Source of the DNA: Sesamum alatum
Taxonomy: Eukaryota; Streptophyta; Magnoliopsida; Lamiales; Pedaliaceae
NCBI GenBank assembly: GCA_034509735.1
Contig: JACGWO010000001.1
Span: 34,661,966 to 34,725,965 of the forward strand
Direction: 5' to 3'
Length of the DNA stretch: 64,000 nt
In this document: positions 1 to 10,365 of the stretch, in pieces
Numbering within the stretch: the first letter of the stretch is position 1
How the letters are laid out: each line of letters starts with the position of its first letter
Made by a program: the position numbers and the translations under genes
Notes under the pieces: generated by a model
Databases searched by the model: none
The model's input: only the letters and a program-made list of their open reading frames with translations
What the model was told of the DNA's origin: nothing

Positions 1-571
1 GTCTATGAAAACTTTAGATATCATCTATAACTTTTCAGTTTTGTGAAGAAGCTAAATTCATTGTTTTAATCGGTAAAAATAGGGAGACATTCTGTTGCCC
101 TGTTTCTGCGGGAAATCAGACAAGGTGTACTAAAAAGCTTATAACTTGAGATATAAAGGTTGAAATTGTGTAATTCTTATTTATAATAAAACTAGACATA
201 TATTATGTCATATTGTGAGAATATCAGGACTTTTGAACAGCTGTGTGAATTGTTATAGAATTTTGAAGTAGTATAACCGAATCTGTGACAGTACAGCACA
301 TATTGTATTAAAACTTGAATAACTTATTATATACTGATCCAATTCGTATGATTCTTATTGGATATGAAACTAGAGACAAATAGGAATAACTGTAGTAAAA
401 TTCATACTGAAATTATCTACACGTTGGTCTGTAGACATAAGTATTCATCTTTTGATTTCCATTGCTGAATCTGTTTATATTAAATAAATATATTTGGAAT
501 ATGATTAGGAGCTGGATCCATTGGGAAAAACGCACACTACGAATTAAGTCCATCGGCGATCGGTAGATTTT

Positions 572-871
572 GTAAGTAGATGATTAGCACCATCTATATA
601 TGCTCGTTTTCATCTTGATGATATCTATATGTAAGTAGATGATTAGCACCATCCATATATGCTCGTTTTCATCCTGATGATACCTATATGTAAGTAGATG
701 ATTAGCACCATCTATATATTCTCGTTTTCATGTTGATGATACCTATATGTAAGTAGATGATTAGCACCGTCTATATATGCTCCTCTTCATTTTGATAATA
801 CCTATATGTAAGTAGATGATTAACACTGTCTATATATATGCTCCTCTTGATCGTTGTGATAATATTTATAT
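572..871. repeat. 59-bp tandem repeat, five units
   Basis: Units start at 572, 631, 690, 749 and 808 with GTAAGTAGATGATTAGCAC and are 59 bp long, except the last (about 64 bp). A degraded sixth start (GTGAGTCTATGATT) follows at 872. Units differ by a few substitutions, and units 4 and 5 share changes absent from 1 to 3. There are no spacers, so this is not a CRISPR. It lies inside the LTR, probably in U3. Confidence 0.9.
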
Positions 872-1278
872 GTGAGTCTATGATTGAGCTTATAATAACC
901 TATTAGGATGTTATAATTGATGGATTGGTTGGAGTTGAATGCTTAGTTCGTGGAAGCAAGGTTAGTAGACATTCAGAGTCATCTAAATGTGCTCCGTTTT
1001 ATCTCTTGGCATTACCTTGATGTATGAATGGTGTTGGAGATGAATAACTTTGATGGCATGATTGATCTGATGCTTTATCACTGAATGATGATGTGGTGGA
1101 AATAAGTCGAGAAAGTGTATGTTCCATACTCTATGAGTTTTGTTGATGCTCGTAAATGAATTTGTGATGCTATGTTGTCGTGTGTGACTAGATTCTTACA
1201 AGAACGGTGATATGGGGAACTGAGGGAGTTTTGGAAACCGAGTATAAATATTATGTGCTACCCCTTGGTGATCTAAAC

Positions 1279-1432
1279 GAGCCTGTGTGGCAACTCAGCC
1301 TATGTGGCAAAACGAGCCTGTGTGGAAACTCAGCCTGTGTGGCAAAACTAGCCTGTGTGGCACAACGAGCCTGTGTGGCAAAACTAGCCTGTGTGGCAAA
1401 TCAGCCTGTGTGGCAAACTAGCCTGTGTGGCA
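1279..1432. repeat. Minisatellite of about 15-19 bp units, nine copies
   Basis: Nine units built on AGCCTGTGTGGCAAAAC run back to back, alternating between endings of the AAACT/AACGA type and AAATCA/AACTCA type, which gives a two-unit higher-order pattern. A short open frame crosses it only because the repeat lacks stops. I do not regard it as a gene. Confidence 0.9.
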
Positions 1433-2215
1433 TACCAAGGGGGATTCACTTAACGTAATGCAATGATTGGTGAGATTAAGTTGATGGAGAAATACACTAT
1501 ATCACTTTCTTGTAAGCAGGCTAGGTATTAACGTGTTTGAATATCTTTCTATGAGTTTCGTACTGATGAATAAATTGAAAATGCTGGAATTGATATAATG
1601 ATTGTTTTATATATGATGTGCCAATGTTTGGTTCACATTAACCCAAATTACATGTATAGATTGTGTCGGTTGTCTACTTATTGAGTTGCAGGCTCACTCC
1701 TCTGCATACATTTTTAGGTGTAGATTCTTGTTGTGTTCGCTCTTGAGGACTAGATCAACATTGTACATTCCAAGTCAGGTCGGGCTAGTATGCGGAGTTC
1801 TCCTCACAAGTCAATAGGATAGAAGTCATAGATTTTGAGACTGCAATATACTAAAAGTGAAGATGCCTTGTGAACTTGTTATAATAGTCTATACTACCAT
1901 ATGTGAAAGAAATATGTATAAGTGTTGTAGATGAGAAACTACTTCTGTTAATTATGTTGATAGAATATGTTATATAACCAACTATGAACTGGTTCATGTT
2001 TTATAAAAGTAATATTGTTAATGTATAACCGTTGAGCTGTAGAAAATCGTATTATTGTTCGGGGTGTGACAAGTATTCCATACTATTCTCATTCCACGAG
2101 ATTCCCAGGATAACTGCGTCACCCTTTTACGTGATCCCGAGGACTCCAAGCGAATCACGTTATTCGGGCGTTAGACCCGACCTAATCAACCGATTCATAG
2201 ACTCACTGCCACTTC

Positions 2216-2306
2216 TACGACTCGTGAGACAGGTAACAGTAGTGTACTCCTCATTCATGACAAATTGCAGTTTCATTTAAGTACAATAGTCGTGCCAAGA
2301 CTCGTG
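2216..2306 (-). promoter_or_regulatory. Paired 11-nt palindromes of the copia leader (element K)
   Basis: Two copies of CACGACTCGTG, here slightly decayed as TACGACTCGTG (2216-2226) and CAAGACTCGTG (2296-2306), start 80 nt apart. The same pair, at 79-92 nt spacing, is found in the leaders of A, E (both copies), F, H and J. Function unknown. A self-complementary pair upstream of gag suggests RNA dimerisation or packaging. Confidence 0.55.
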
Positions 2307-3125
2307 AGACCACGCTATCTACTGGAACTAGCTTCCTCACTTTGCCAGATGGAAGGCTTGGACAGACTCCCAGAGTCCTAGTCCATTTATTAAAGGTCTA
2401 TATTCAACTTGGTTTTAACCAAGTGAGAGTTTTGATAGAACGAGACCTCATCACATATTAAGTGTTTTGCATGCGTTATAGCAGAAATATTCTAAGCATG
2501 AATGTAGACATACATAACCATTTAGAATACTCATAAGCATATAAAACGCATCGCATGCAAAATAAAGCCTAGCACGCCCCTGTAGGATGATCACAAGCCC
2601 AAACCTATGCGACCCACTGAGCCCGCAGTGGATCTATGGTCAATCTAAGGGTAGGCCTTATACTATTACAAGATTTTAATAACCCATTACATGCAATGGG
2701 CCTTGTAAGTCATCTTCATCTTCTTGGGCTCTCCATCGTGGGCCTACACCGGGCTTCTTCTCCATGGGTCCTTCGTGAGCCCCCTGATGGCCTCCTCCAT
2801 GGGCCTCCAACACCTTGGGCTTGTCTTCTCTTGCAGCTTTTATTTACAAAAAATTAAAACCTCACCACTAATTCTACTCTCATTACATCATAAAATAAGA
2901 AACCCCAATTAAATATTTGGGGGGAGTACATTAGGAGGGAGAGAGAAAGCCTTATTATTCCAAGGCAACTAGAAGAGAGAGAGGGAAGATAATAGAGAGG
3001 CGCATAGGCCACAACCCAATAAATGAATATAAACAAACCATACATGCGGTCTAGGGGCTTTGTGATCATCCTTCGTCAATCCAATTAACACAAATATCAC
3101 AAATACATATATCACGTAAAACATG

Positions 3126-4035
3126 CTATTCAAATGTCCATGATATCCCATACCATAAAATAAATACAGAAATTACACGAAAAATATTTACACCAAACAT
3201 TGGATAATTGTGCAACCTATGCACAACGATTTTTATTGGAAAATCCTTTTCCATAATTAACAAGGCAATATTAATTCTATGAATTATAAAATCTCAATGA
3301 AAATTAAAATGCCCCAAGTTAATTAGTTCAAAAAAATTCCCAAAATAATACAGAAAAATCAGATTTTCTGGAAACGTACGAAAACAACGAAAAATCGAAA
3401 AACGGTCCCGCACGGTCGGCTAGGCGCCCAGCCTGCACAGAACGTGCGCACGGGCCCTCGCCCGTGCGCAAGGAGGCGCGCGCCTGCTGCCCACTGCCTG
3501 CTATACGGCCTCCCTGCCGTCGTTTTTTATGTTTAAATGTTTTCTTGAAATCTAGTTTTCTGAAATACAAAAACAACAATTCAAGAATATGCCCATATAT
3601 TCAAGAATCCCAAAATCCAACATTTGTGCAATATTAATACATATCAAGATCTACTCATGCTCATGCCATAAAATAACCTTGATGTCCAACATCATAAAAT
3701 GCAGAAATTATAGCGAAATTTTACATTTAAATCTTGATCATTGGTGCAACAATTGCAAGAATTAAATCTTGTTAGGAAAACCCTTTCCTTATCAACCAAG
3801 CAATATTTATTTTAGGAAATTCCAAATCTCAAAAAATAAATATTCCAAGTCAACGGGTTCAAAATAACGCAGAAAATATCATAAAAATAATTCACTAAAA
3901 ATAGTTTTTGAAAAACGAGCCAAAAAAGGGAGAGAAACGAAAAACGGCACAGCCGCGCGCGCAGGCATCTGTCCGTGCACGCTGGCCGCGCTGCTGCTGC
4001 CGGTTTGCCGTTTTTTCACTCTTTTTCAATTTTTC
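3126..4035 (-). repeat. Diverged duplication inside the leader of K, each copy ending in a GC-rich hairpin module
   Basis: Two related blocks (about 3126-3535 and 3655-4020) share the order: 'cataaaat..cagaaatta', a 'ggaaaaccctttcc' stretch, 'aatattaattct/aatatttatttt', a fragment ending 'gttcaaa', then 'aaaaacgg' and a GC-rich stretch. The first GC module holds a perfect 11-bp stem at 3445-3455/3460-3470 with loop CCTC. The second spans about 3945-4010. Element H has the same two blocks but has lost the first GC module (near 41335). Confidence 0.65.
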
Positions 4036-4237
4036 ATGCTGTTTTCTGAACCACAAGATAAATTCAACCCAAAAAACATGTATTTAAACATTCAAGAAAA
4101 TCAAGATCCAAAATCCCATGCAAAATTAAACGCCAATCAAGATCTATGCTGAACATGATTCAAACATAAATTAAAACACGTTGATCATGCTTAAATGCAT
4201 ATAGCACATAGAATTCTAGGCCTATACACTGAACCAG

Positions 4238-4249
4238 GCTCTAATACCA
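4238..4249 (-). other. Primer binding site, tRNA-iMet (element K)
   Basis: The plus strand reads GCTCTAATACCA, so the element strand is TGGTATTAGAGC. This is one mismatch from the TGGTATCAGAGC that matches the 3' end of plant initiator tRNA-Met. It lies one base from the LTR end at 4251. Confidence 0.85.
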
Positions 4250-4250
4250 C

Positions 4251-6389
4251 TGAAACGTTATATGGATCGTCCCGGGAGATGAACGCGAATAGCGGAAGCG
4301 CGAAAGATTGCATAATAAAAAATTGCAAACCATAATTAAATGGAATTTAAAGCATGCATCACAAAAATAACCGGATCAAGGGGTGTGCCCTTGATTCTCC
4401 CGGCGCTCGGTGTATCTTATGTTCAATAAAACACAACATGGAGGCAATAGAATCAGAATCGAAAAACATAATTAATGAACCTACCCAATTGTAGTTTTGT
4501 CTTCGTTCGGCTATATGCATTGTTCCCCGTTTTGCACCAAGATCTCAAAGAAGAGACCCTCTAAATCATCTCACTCGCTACACCGGAAAGCAAAGAATCC
4601 TTGTGCTAGCAAGAAATTATTTGGGGAGAAGAGACATCGATACACGCTATCAATTAACACAATCGACGTCTCTTATGTTCTAGCTTGAATAAATCAAGAA
4701 AAAGAAAGTAGAAATCTTGGAGATTAAAGAAGGGGATGGACGAATTCTTTGAGAGAGAATTGTGAGATGAAAGTTGTAGAGCTTAGTAGGCATGTGTGTG
4801 TATTTTTGAGTATTTATAGAGAATAGATTTTCCTATTCCTACTCAACCTCTTCTAAAGAGGCGCACTTCACTAGGATTTTGATCTAGTCAAATTCTAGTC
4901 AAACTAGGCTTTGATTAAGTCAAATTAATCATGGCCCTTCATCTCATCAATCCCTTGATCAAATCTTGTACATCCATTTTGATGGGCTTTATGGAATGGG
5001 CCTATTTAATTCTAAATTAAATAGTCCCATGGACATTATATTAAATCCTATTTAATATACTAAGCCCATTAATGAATTAATGGAATGGACTTTATTTAAT
5101 TCTACATTAGATAGTCCCATGGACTTTATATTAAATCCTATTTAATATACCAAGCCCATTAATTAATTCACCCTTTTAATCTAATTAAGAGGGAAGCCCA
5201 TACTTTATCAAATTCATAAATCTAATTTATAAACTCAAGCCCGATTATTCGAAATAATCCATCAAGGCTTGAATCTCCAAGAAGTATAATTTAATTCCAT
5301 TAAATTAAACCTTCTCCCGGAATTAATTCCAAATTAATTCCCTTTCATTTGGTGTAGCGGGTGTGACTCTTGAGGTTCACCTTTCAGCTAGACTTGGACC
5401 TACTTGTTATTTGATAACCAAAGTAGTCCGTCACCATGGGTGGCCATCTAGCAAAGGTCCATGGCACTAGAGACTAGGTGAATATGTGGTGTGAATATTT
5501 AGGCTCCGAGTTACATGTAGGTACGCTCCTACCGTCGCTCGATACGTACGGTACGATCCTACTGTCGCCTGTCTCCCGGCCTTTAGTCTAGGGCATGGAA
5601 TTAGGATATCGGTTCCTATCCTTGACTTAGGCATCTATACTTAATACTCGAGATAGGTTTAACTCTATCGATCAACGTAGGAAACCCTTTCCTACTCAAT
5701 CAATTGCTATGGCCATAGACTTTCATAGTCTAAACCATCTTAGAGTGCATTGGAGACATCACCGTCATGTACTGAGAGGGGACAAATCCTATCTTGGAAT
5801 CCACCGTCCTCGCTACATATTCCAACTGCACTGGACAAGGTTTATAATGACCATCTTACAGAATGATCACCTATCGCCAGATCCAAGATACAGTCTTCAT
5901 ATGCACGTGACTGCCATGATTCCTCAAGTCTGAGGACTAATCCCGTACTATCAGAACCGGGAATACGAGTCATACAGACCAAGCCCAAGTGGCTTCCATA
6001 TGACGATTCCCGCGAGTCACCTCAGTCAGCAGCCACCGAGCTAGCTGACCCACTAACACTGCATGGACGAGCCTCGCCACTTGTCGATGAAATGTGACTG
6101 TAGATGCTTAGTGCAAGTCTCAAATGGATTCTCGATGCCCTGTCTCGAGATTCCTTGACTTGGAGTATTTCAGACCGATTCGGCAAAACTGATTTCATGA
6201 ACCTACCTCCAAGCATAGTTCCAATTTCCCGAAATGTTATTTCAGTCTGTGGGCATTTGTTGTGACATCGAAACAATGCAAGCAGTAAGCACAACAAACT
6301 TATGCCTATGAATCCTTACTACATTCATTAACATAATATTACTTGTTCAAAGATTGACGAATGGTTCTCAGAATAGCCAATACCATTGA
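4251..6389 (-). repeat. 5' LTR of K (type B), outer tip missing
   Basis: It begins TGAAACG on the plus strand and follows the type B LTRs at 34595, 42107 and 57399 along its whole length. It contains the LTR hairpin (stem 4375-4382/4388-4395, loop GTGTG), a donor-like site at 4483-4484 (element strand reads GTAGGT), a cluster of GTCAA/TTGAC cores at about 4865-4925 and the conserved U3 block at about 5425-5485. Homology ends at 'ccattga' (6389), before the final tip. Confidence 0.85.
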
Positions 6390-7019
6390 AGAATTAATGG
6401 TGATTAATTGGGATGTATCTAGACATCCTAGGATGAACCTAGACACATTCCAATAATCACATTAATTATGTATATATATATATGAGTATATACTAACACC
6501 CATGCAAGAGATTCATAATTCATCTTTTATAGGAAAAGAAGAATACAAAACCGGCTTCTCTCCTCTCTCTAACTTTCTGCCTCTCCCTCTCATTCTTACT
6601 AGTGTTCTTCATTTGATCTTGGATCAAAAGAGAAGAACAAAGTAAGTTTAAGAAGAACACTAATCAATAGTGTTTGCCTTCCTGGATCGATTCCTTCTAA
6701 ACCCGTTTTCTTCTAGTAGGGAAAATGAGTGTTTCTTCCGGTGTGGTGTGGATCACCTTTGAAGAGTTCATACGTTTGAACTTAGTGGACATTCCGGAGA
6801 AGGAAAAAAGCAAGTAGCCGCGCACACGTGAAAACTACAAAGGTAACGCTTAATTACACTTTCATAGCTTTCCATTTCATCTATGTCCTACATCGAACGC
6901 CCGGTGGAGCACCTAAGGGTACACCCCTTGGGATTACGTTTATTTATGCGATTTAAATTTACGTATTATTTTTCCTTCTCGCTTTCGCTCGCGCTCCCGG
7001 CGGATCTGCTTGTCCTTCA
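6390..7019 (+). repeat. Truncated 5' LTR of element E (type A), last 630 bp only
   Basis: From 'gaattaatggtgattaattggg' the sequence matches the reverse complement of the inner part of the type A LTRs (for example 24340-24430 downward). It ends CTTGTCCTTCA at 7019, two bases before the PBS. It keeps a TATA-like run (6470-6490), a donor-like AAAG|GTAACG at 6842/6843 and the LTR hairpin 6912-6919/6925-6932 (loop TACAC, one T-G wobble). The first 1.5 kb or so is missing at the junction with K; ATTGA is shared at the break. Confidence 0.8.
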
Positions 7020-7021
7020 AG

Positions 7022-7033
7022 TGGTATCAGAGC
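7022..7033 (+). other. Primer binding site, tRNA-iMet (element E)
   Basis: TGGTATCAGAGC, two bases after the LTR end. It fixes E as plus strand. Confidence 0.9.
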
Positions 7034-7442
7034 CCGGTTCGATGTAAGGGGCATAGATCTATGTGCTTGGCATGATCTACTTGCTTTTACGATTTTAATG
7101 GCATGTATGATTGCATTAATATATGAATAAATATGATTATTCATTTGTTTAAATTTGATGGACGTTAAGCATTCAAATTTTATGAGATTGGATCTTGAAA
7201 TTGGATGTCCATTTTCAGTTTATTATTGTTAATTTGTGCTAAAAAGAAATATCAAAAAATGTGGAAAAACGGACATCAGCGGCAGCAGTTGGCTGTCGCC
7301 CCTGCCGACCGGTCACTAGGGGGGCGCGCGGGCGGGCTCACGCCTACGCGCAGCTTGGCTGGCATGCCTGCCAGCATGCGTGCTGGCAGGGGCGGCAGCG
7401 GATACCGTCGCCGCACGCAGACGGACGCCTGCGAGCGCAGGT
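7034..7442 (+). other. Leader of element E, first part, with start of GC-rich module
   Basis: Untranslated leader. From about 7270 it turns GC-rich and holds a perfect 10-bp hairpin (7367-7376/7381-7390, loop TGCG). It is interrupted at 7442 by solo LTR D; the TSD CAGGT is at 7438-7442. The leader resumes at 19251. Open frames here (7205-7473) are by-products of the GC-rich repeat. Confidence 0.7.
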
Positions 7443-8245
7443 TGTTAGAATAGGTGACCAGAAAGTCAATTGAATTGGTTGTTCTGGGAACTATTCGTCG
7501 ATCTTATCAAAGTAATTTATACTGATGGATAAAGTAAATATTCATCACTGGCAAAATGTGTTTGTTGTGCTTACTACTTACATTGAATGCCGTTTCAATG
7601 TCACAACAAATGCCCACAGACTGATTGGTTAAACCCATTGAGTTGAGCTGCACATAGGTTGGCGGCTATGAAACCAACTCCTTGAGGGTCGGTCTAAAAC
7701 GTTCCAAGTCAAGGACCTCGAGACTAGGCCTCGAGTGCCCTATAAAGACTTGCACTAAGTATTGCATTCATTAGGTGAGTGCCGAGTTTCATCGGTGCCA
7801 GACGTAGGTCGTTTATGCAATTTTAGTGGGTTAGTTGGCAAGGTCGTCGATTGACTGAACTGACTCGTGGGAATTGTCATATGGAAGCCTTGGAGGCTTG
7901 GTCGGTATGACTGGAATTTCTGATTCCGATAGTATAGGATTAGTCCTCGAACTTGAGGAATCATGGCAGTCGCATGGATATGAAGGTTGTATCTTAGATC
8001 TGGCGAGAGGTGACCGTGTCTTTGATATGGTCATTATAAGCCTTGTCCAGTGCCATCGGAGTAGGTAGTGAGGACGGTGGATTCCAATAGAGAATCTGTC
8101 CCCTGTCAGTATTTGACAACTATGTCTCCTATGCGCTCTGAGATGGTTTTGACTCATTAAGTCTACGGCCGTAGCGATTGGTCGAGTAGGGAATGGTTCC
8201 CTAGGTCGATCAATAGAGTCAACGCATCTCGAGTTTGTAGCATAG
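7443..8245 (+). mobile_element. Solo LTR D, left part
   Basis: It starts TGTTAGAATAGGTGACC at 7443 and runs to 8245, where copia A is inserted. The right part is 17935-19245. Outer TSD CAGGT at 7438-7442 and 19246-19250. No PBS or internal region follows the far end, so it is a solo LTR (about 2.1 kb without the insertion), probably left by recombination between two LTRs. Confidence 0.85.
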
Positions 8246-9692
8246 TGTTAGAATAGGTGACCATGTAAGCCAACTTTGGCGGGTATATGTAACCTATGTC
8301 TAGACAATTATAGGTGTTTGATAAATCATTAATGAATAAAGAAGTGAATTTCATTTGGCATCACTTTGTTTGTGTTCACTTATATTTGTTTTCCATATCT
8401 GTTCACTACGCAAACAAAGCCCACGGACTGAGAATCAATTTCGGGGACTGGGACTACGCTTGGAGGTAGGTCCATGGAATCAGTCTTCCCGAATCAGTCC
8501 GGAAATCTCCAAGTCAAGGAATCCCGAAAATGGGTACCGGGATTCCATTTGAGACTTGCACTAAGCACCTGCTGTCGTGTTTCATCGACGGGTGACGAGG
8601 GTCGTCTAAGCAGTGTTAGTGGGTTAGCATGCTAGGACGCAGCTGACTGAGGTGACTCGCGGGAACCGTCTTACGGAGGACCTTGAGTATGGTCAGCAAG
8701 GTATGACGTGTATTCCCGGTTCCAACGGTACAGGTCAAGTCCTTTGACTTGAGGAATTGCTGAGTTTACCTGTACATCAGGGCTGTATCTTAGATATGGT
8801 GAGAGATTGCCAGAATTCTCTTTGGTAGTCATAAGCCATGTCTAGTGCAGTTCTGGTGTGCAAAGTGACAGTAGTTTCCAAGAAAGGATCTGTCTCCTGT
8901 CAATAGGTTTTGGCAGTTGAGTCTCATGTATACTCTAGGTCTTGTCCCTAAAATTGTGGCCACAGTGACTGAACAGAAGGGAAGGATTCCCTTGCGGCGT
9001 TTAGTGAGGACAGACCGACACTTAGGTCCAAAATGGGTACCTGCATTTTCCGTGCCCTAGACTCTAAGTGATGAGACCGAAGACAGAAGGACAAGTGTAC
9101 TGTTAGAGCCTAAATGTTCATCCCTGAATATTTCACCTAGTCTCTAGTGCCATGGACCGTTGCTAGATGGCCACCCATGGTAACGGAAGGATTCTAGGAA
9201 TCCGACCAAGTCTAGCTGAAAGGTGAACCTAAAGAGTCACACACTATCCACACACATTTAGATATTTAATTAGGAATTAAATATTGGAGTGAAGGAATGA
9301 TTAAATTGGATTTAATCGGGTCCTTTATTTTTCTTGGAGAAATAATTCCTTCTATTAGATATAAGGAATTAAATTGATAAATTAGATTTATCAAAGGGAT
9401 TTATTTAATGGGCTTAAATAATATTTATATTTATTTTTAGCCTCTTGGAAATATTTAAATAGGTTTTAAATATTCCATTAAATTAAATTAAATCAACGGT
9501 TGAGATCAATGGGAGAGATGGATGGCTAGGATTGTTTTGACTAGGTCAAAACACTACTTTGACTAGGACTTTGACTAGGTCAAAATCCTAGTCAAAATAG
9601 AGTTCTTGAAAGAGGAGTTTAAAGAGGATTAGACTCCTCTTCTATATAAACTCCTAGCATCCACTCCAAAGATAAACTTGTTCGTTGCTATA
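8246..9692 (+). repeat. 5' LTR of copia A (type C) with two deletions
   Basis: Matches the 3' LTR from 15942. A 193-bp stretch (3' LTR 17361-17553) is missing at 9662, with CATCC at both ends of the lost piece. Near 9690, after 'ttcgttgcta', the rest of the LTR (3' LTR from 17583), the PBS and the start of the leader are missing. The conserved U3 block is at about 9135-9186. Confidence 0.88.
9537..9650 (+). promoter_or_regulatory. Putative LTR promoter: TTGAC cluster and TATA box
   Basis: Six TTGAC/GTCAA cores lie in 60 bp (9537, 9545, 9559, 9571, 9579, 9591), partly as the palindrome TTTGACTAGGTCAAA. A TATA box, TATATAAA, follows at 9643-9650. TTGAC is the core of the W-box bound by WRKY factors. 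The same arrangement is in the 3' LTR (17235-17293, TATA 17341-17348) and, more loosely, in type B LTRs. WRKY control is inference. Confidence 0.55.
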
Positions 9693-9849
9693 TAAACGTG
9701 TTTTGAGCATGTTTTAATTGAATCTTGATTTTCTTGATTATTAAAGCATGTTGTTTTATTGCTTTTAATTCGTGTGAAATTCTGAATGTTGGTATTTTTC
9801 TGTTTTTCTTGGGAAACGGGGGGAAAATTTGAACTAAAAACGAGAAACG

Positions 9850-10365
9850 CCACAGCCGGCCAGTCGGGAAGGCTGGCCGCGCGCAGCCGAGCGCTGCCGG
9901 CACGGCAGACGCGCGCAGGCAAGGGTAGCCTGCGCGCGCCCGCCCAGCCGGTCGCGCAGGGGCAGCGCGCAGCCAGGATGGCTGCGCGAGGGCGCGCGCG
10001 CGCGAGCAGACGAGGGTGTCTGCGCGCGCGCGGACGGCACAGGCGCGCGCGCCCGGCGGGCGTGCCCAGTGCGCGTCTGCGCGCGCGCACTGCGCACAGC
10101 GCAGGCACGCGGCTGGCGACCAGCAGGCCGGCGCGCGCGAGGCAGAGGAGCCTGCGCGCGCGACGGCCTGCCGAAACACCAGGCCGCGCAGGGCGCGCTG
10201 CCGGCCAGGCGCGCGCGCACGCAGGCAAGGGGTCTGCGCGCGCGCGCCCGGCCAGGCAGTGCCTGCGCGCGCGCAGGGGCGGCAGGCTGGGCCTGCTGCC
10301 CTGCACGCACGGCCGGCCGGCTGCTGCCGGTGGCGGCGGCCGGCGGCTGCTGCAGCTGGGGTTTT
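9850..10365 (+). repeat. GC-rich hairpin module of copia A leader
   Basis: About 500 bp dominated by GCGCGC runs in an otherwise AT-rich element. Repeated hairpins include 9911-9920/9928-9937 (10 bp, loop AAGGGTA), 9966-9975/9979-9988 (10 bp, loop GGA), 10006-10011/10018-10023 extended by CG runs, and the palindrome CCTGCGCGCGCGCAGG at 10262-10277. Overlapping long frames on both strands are caused by scarcity of stop codons. Confidence 0.85.

Larger units (their letters stand above)
1..2071 (+). mobile_element. 3' part of an LTR of an unassigned (probably Ty3/gypsy chromovirus) element
   Basis: The block ends in GGGGTGTGACA at 2071, a typical plant gypsy LTR terminus. From 2072 the sequence becomes the copia leader seen again near 40040, so 2071/2072 is an insertion border. 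Around 1675-1740 there is an 'acttattgagt...ctc' stretch resembling the same part of the gypsy G LTR (33170-33230). The 5' end lies outside the window, so length, TSD and strand-specific coding cannot be checked. The block has no convincing gene. It contains two tandem arrays, listed separately. It could be a solo LTR or the LTR of a complete element to the left. Confidence 0.5.
2072..6389 (-). mobile_element. Copia element K (minus): leader, PBS and 5' LTR
   Basis: Read on the minus strand, the order is LTR (6389 to 4251), PBS (4249 to 4238), then leader toward 2072. This is colinear with element H (39821-44429), to which it is similar throughout. Its gag would lie beyond the LTR that occupies 1-2071. 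The LTR lacks only its outermost tip (about 23 bp of the TGTTAGAATAGGTGACC end), where it is joined to element E. No coding sequence of K is in the window. Confidence 0.85.

Noticed and set aside
572..871. CRISPR array
   Set aside because: Units abut with no unique spacers, and the context is a plant retrotransposon LTR.
1207..1458. Repetitive 83-codon protein (CVAKLACVA-type)
   Set aside because: Produced by a minisatellite whose units lack stops. No start context or conservation to support it.
7022..7033. tRNA gene fragment
   Set aside because: Only the 12-nt primer binding site matches initiator tRNA-Met. No cloverleaf surrounds any of the six copies.
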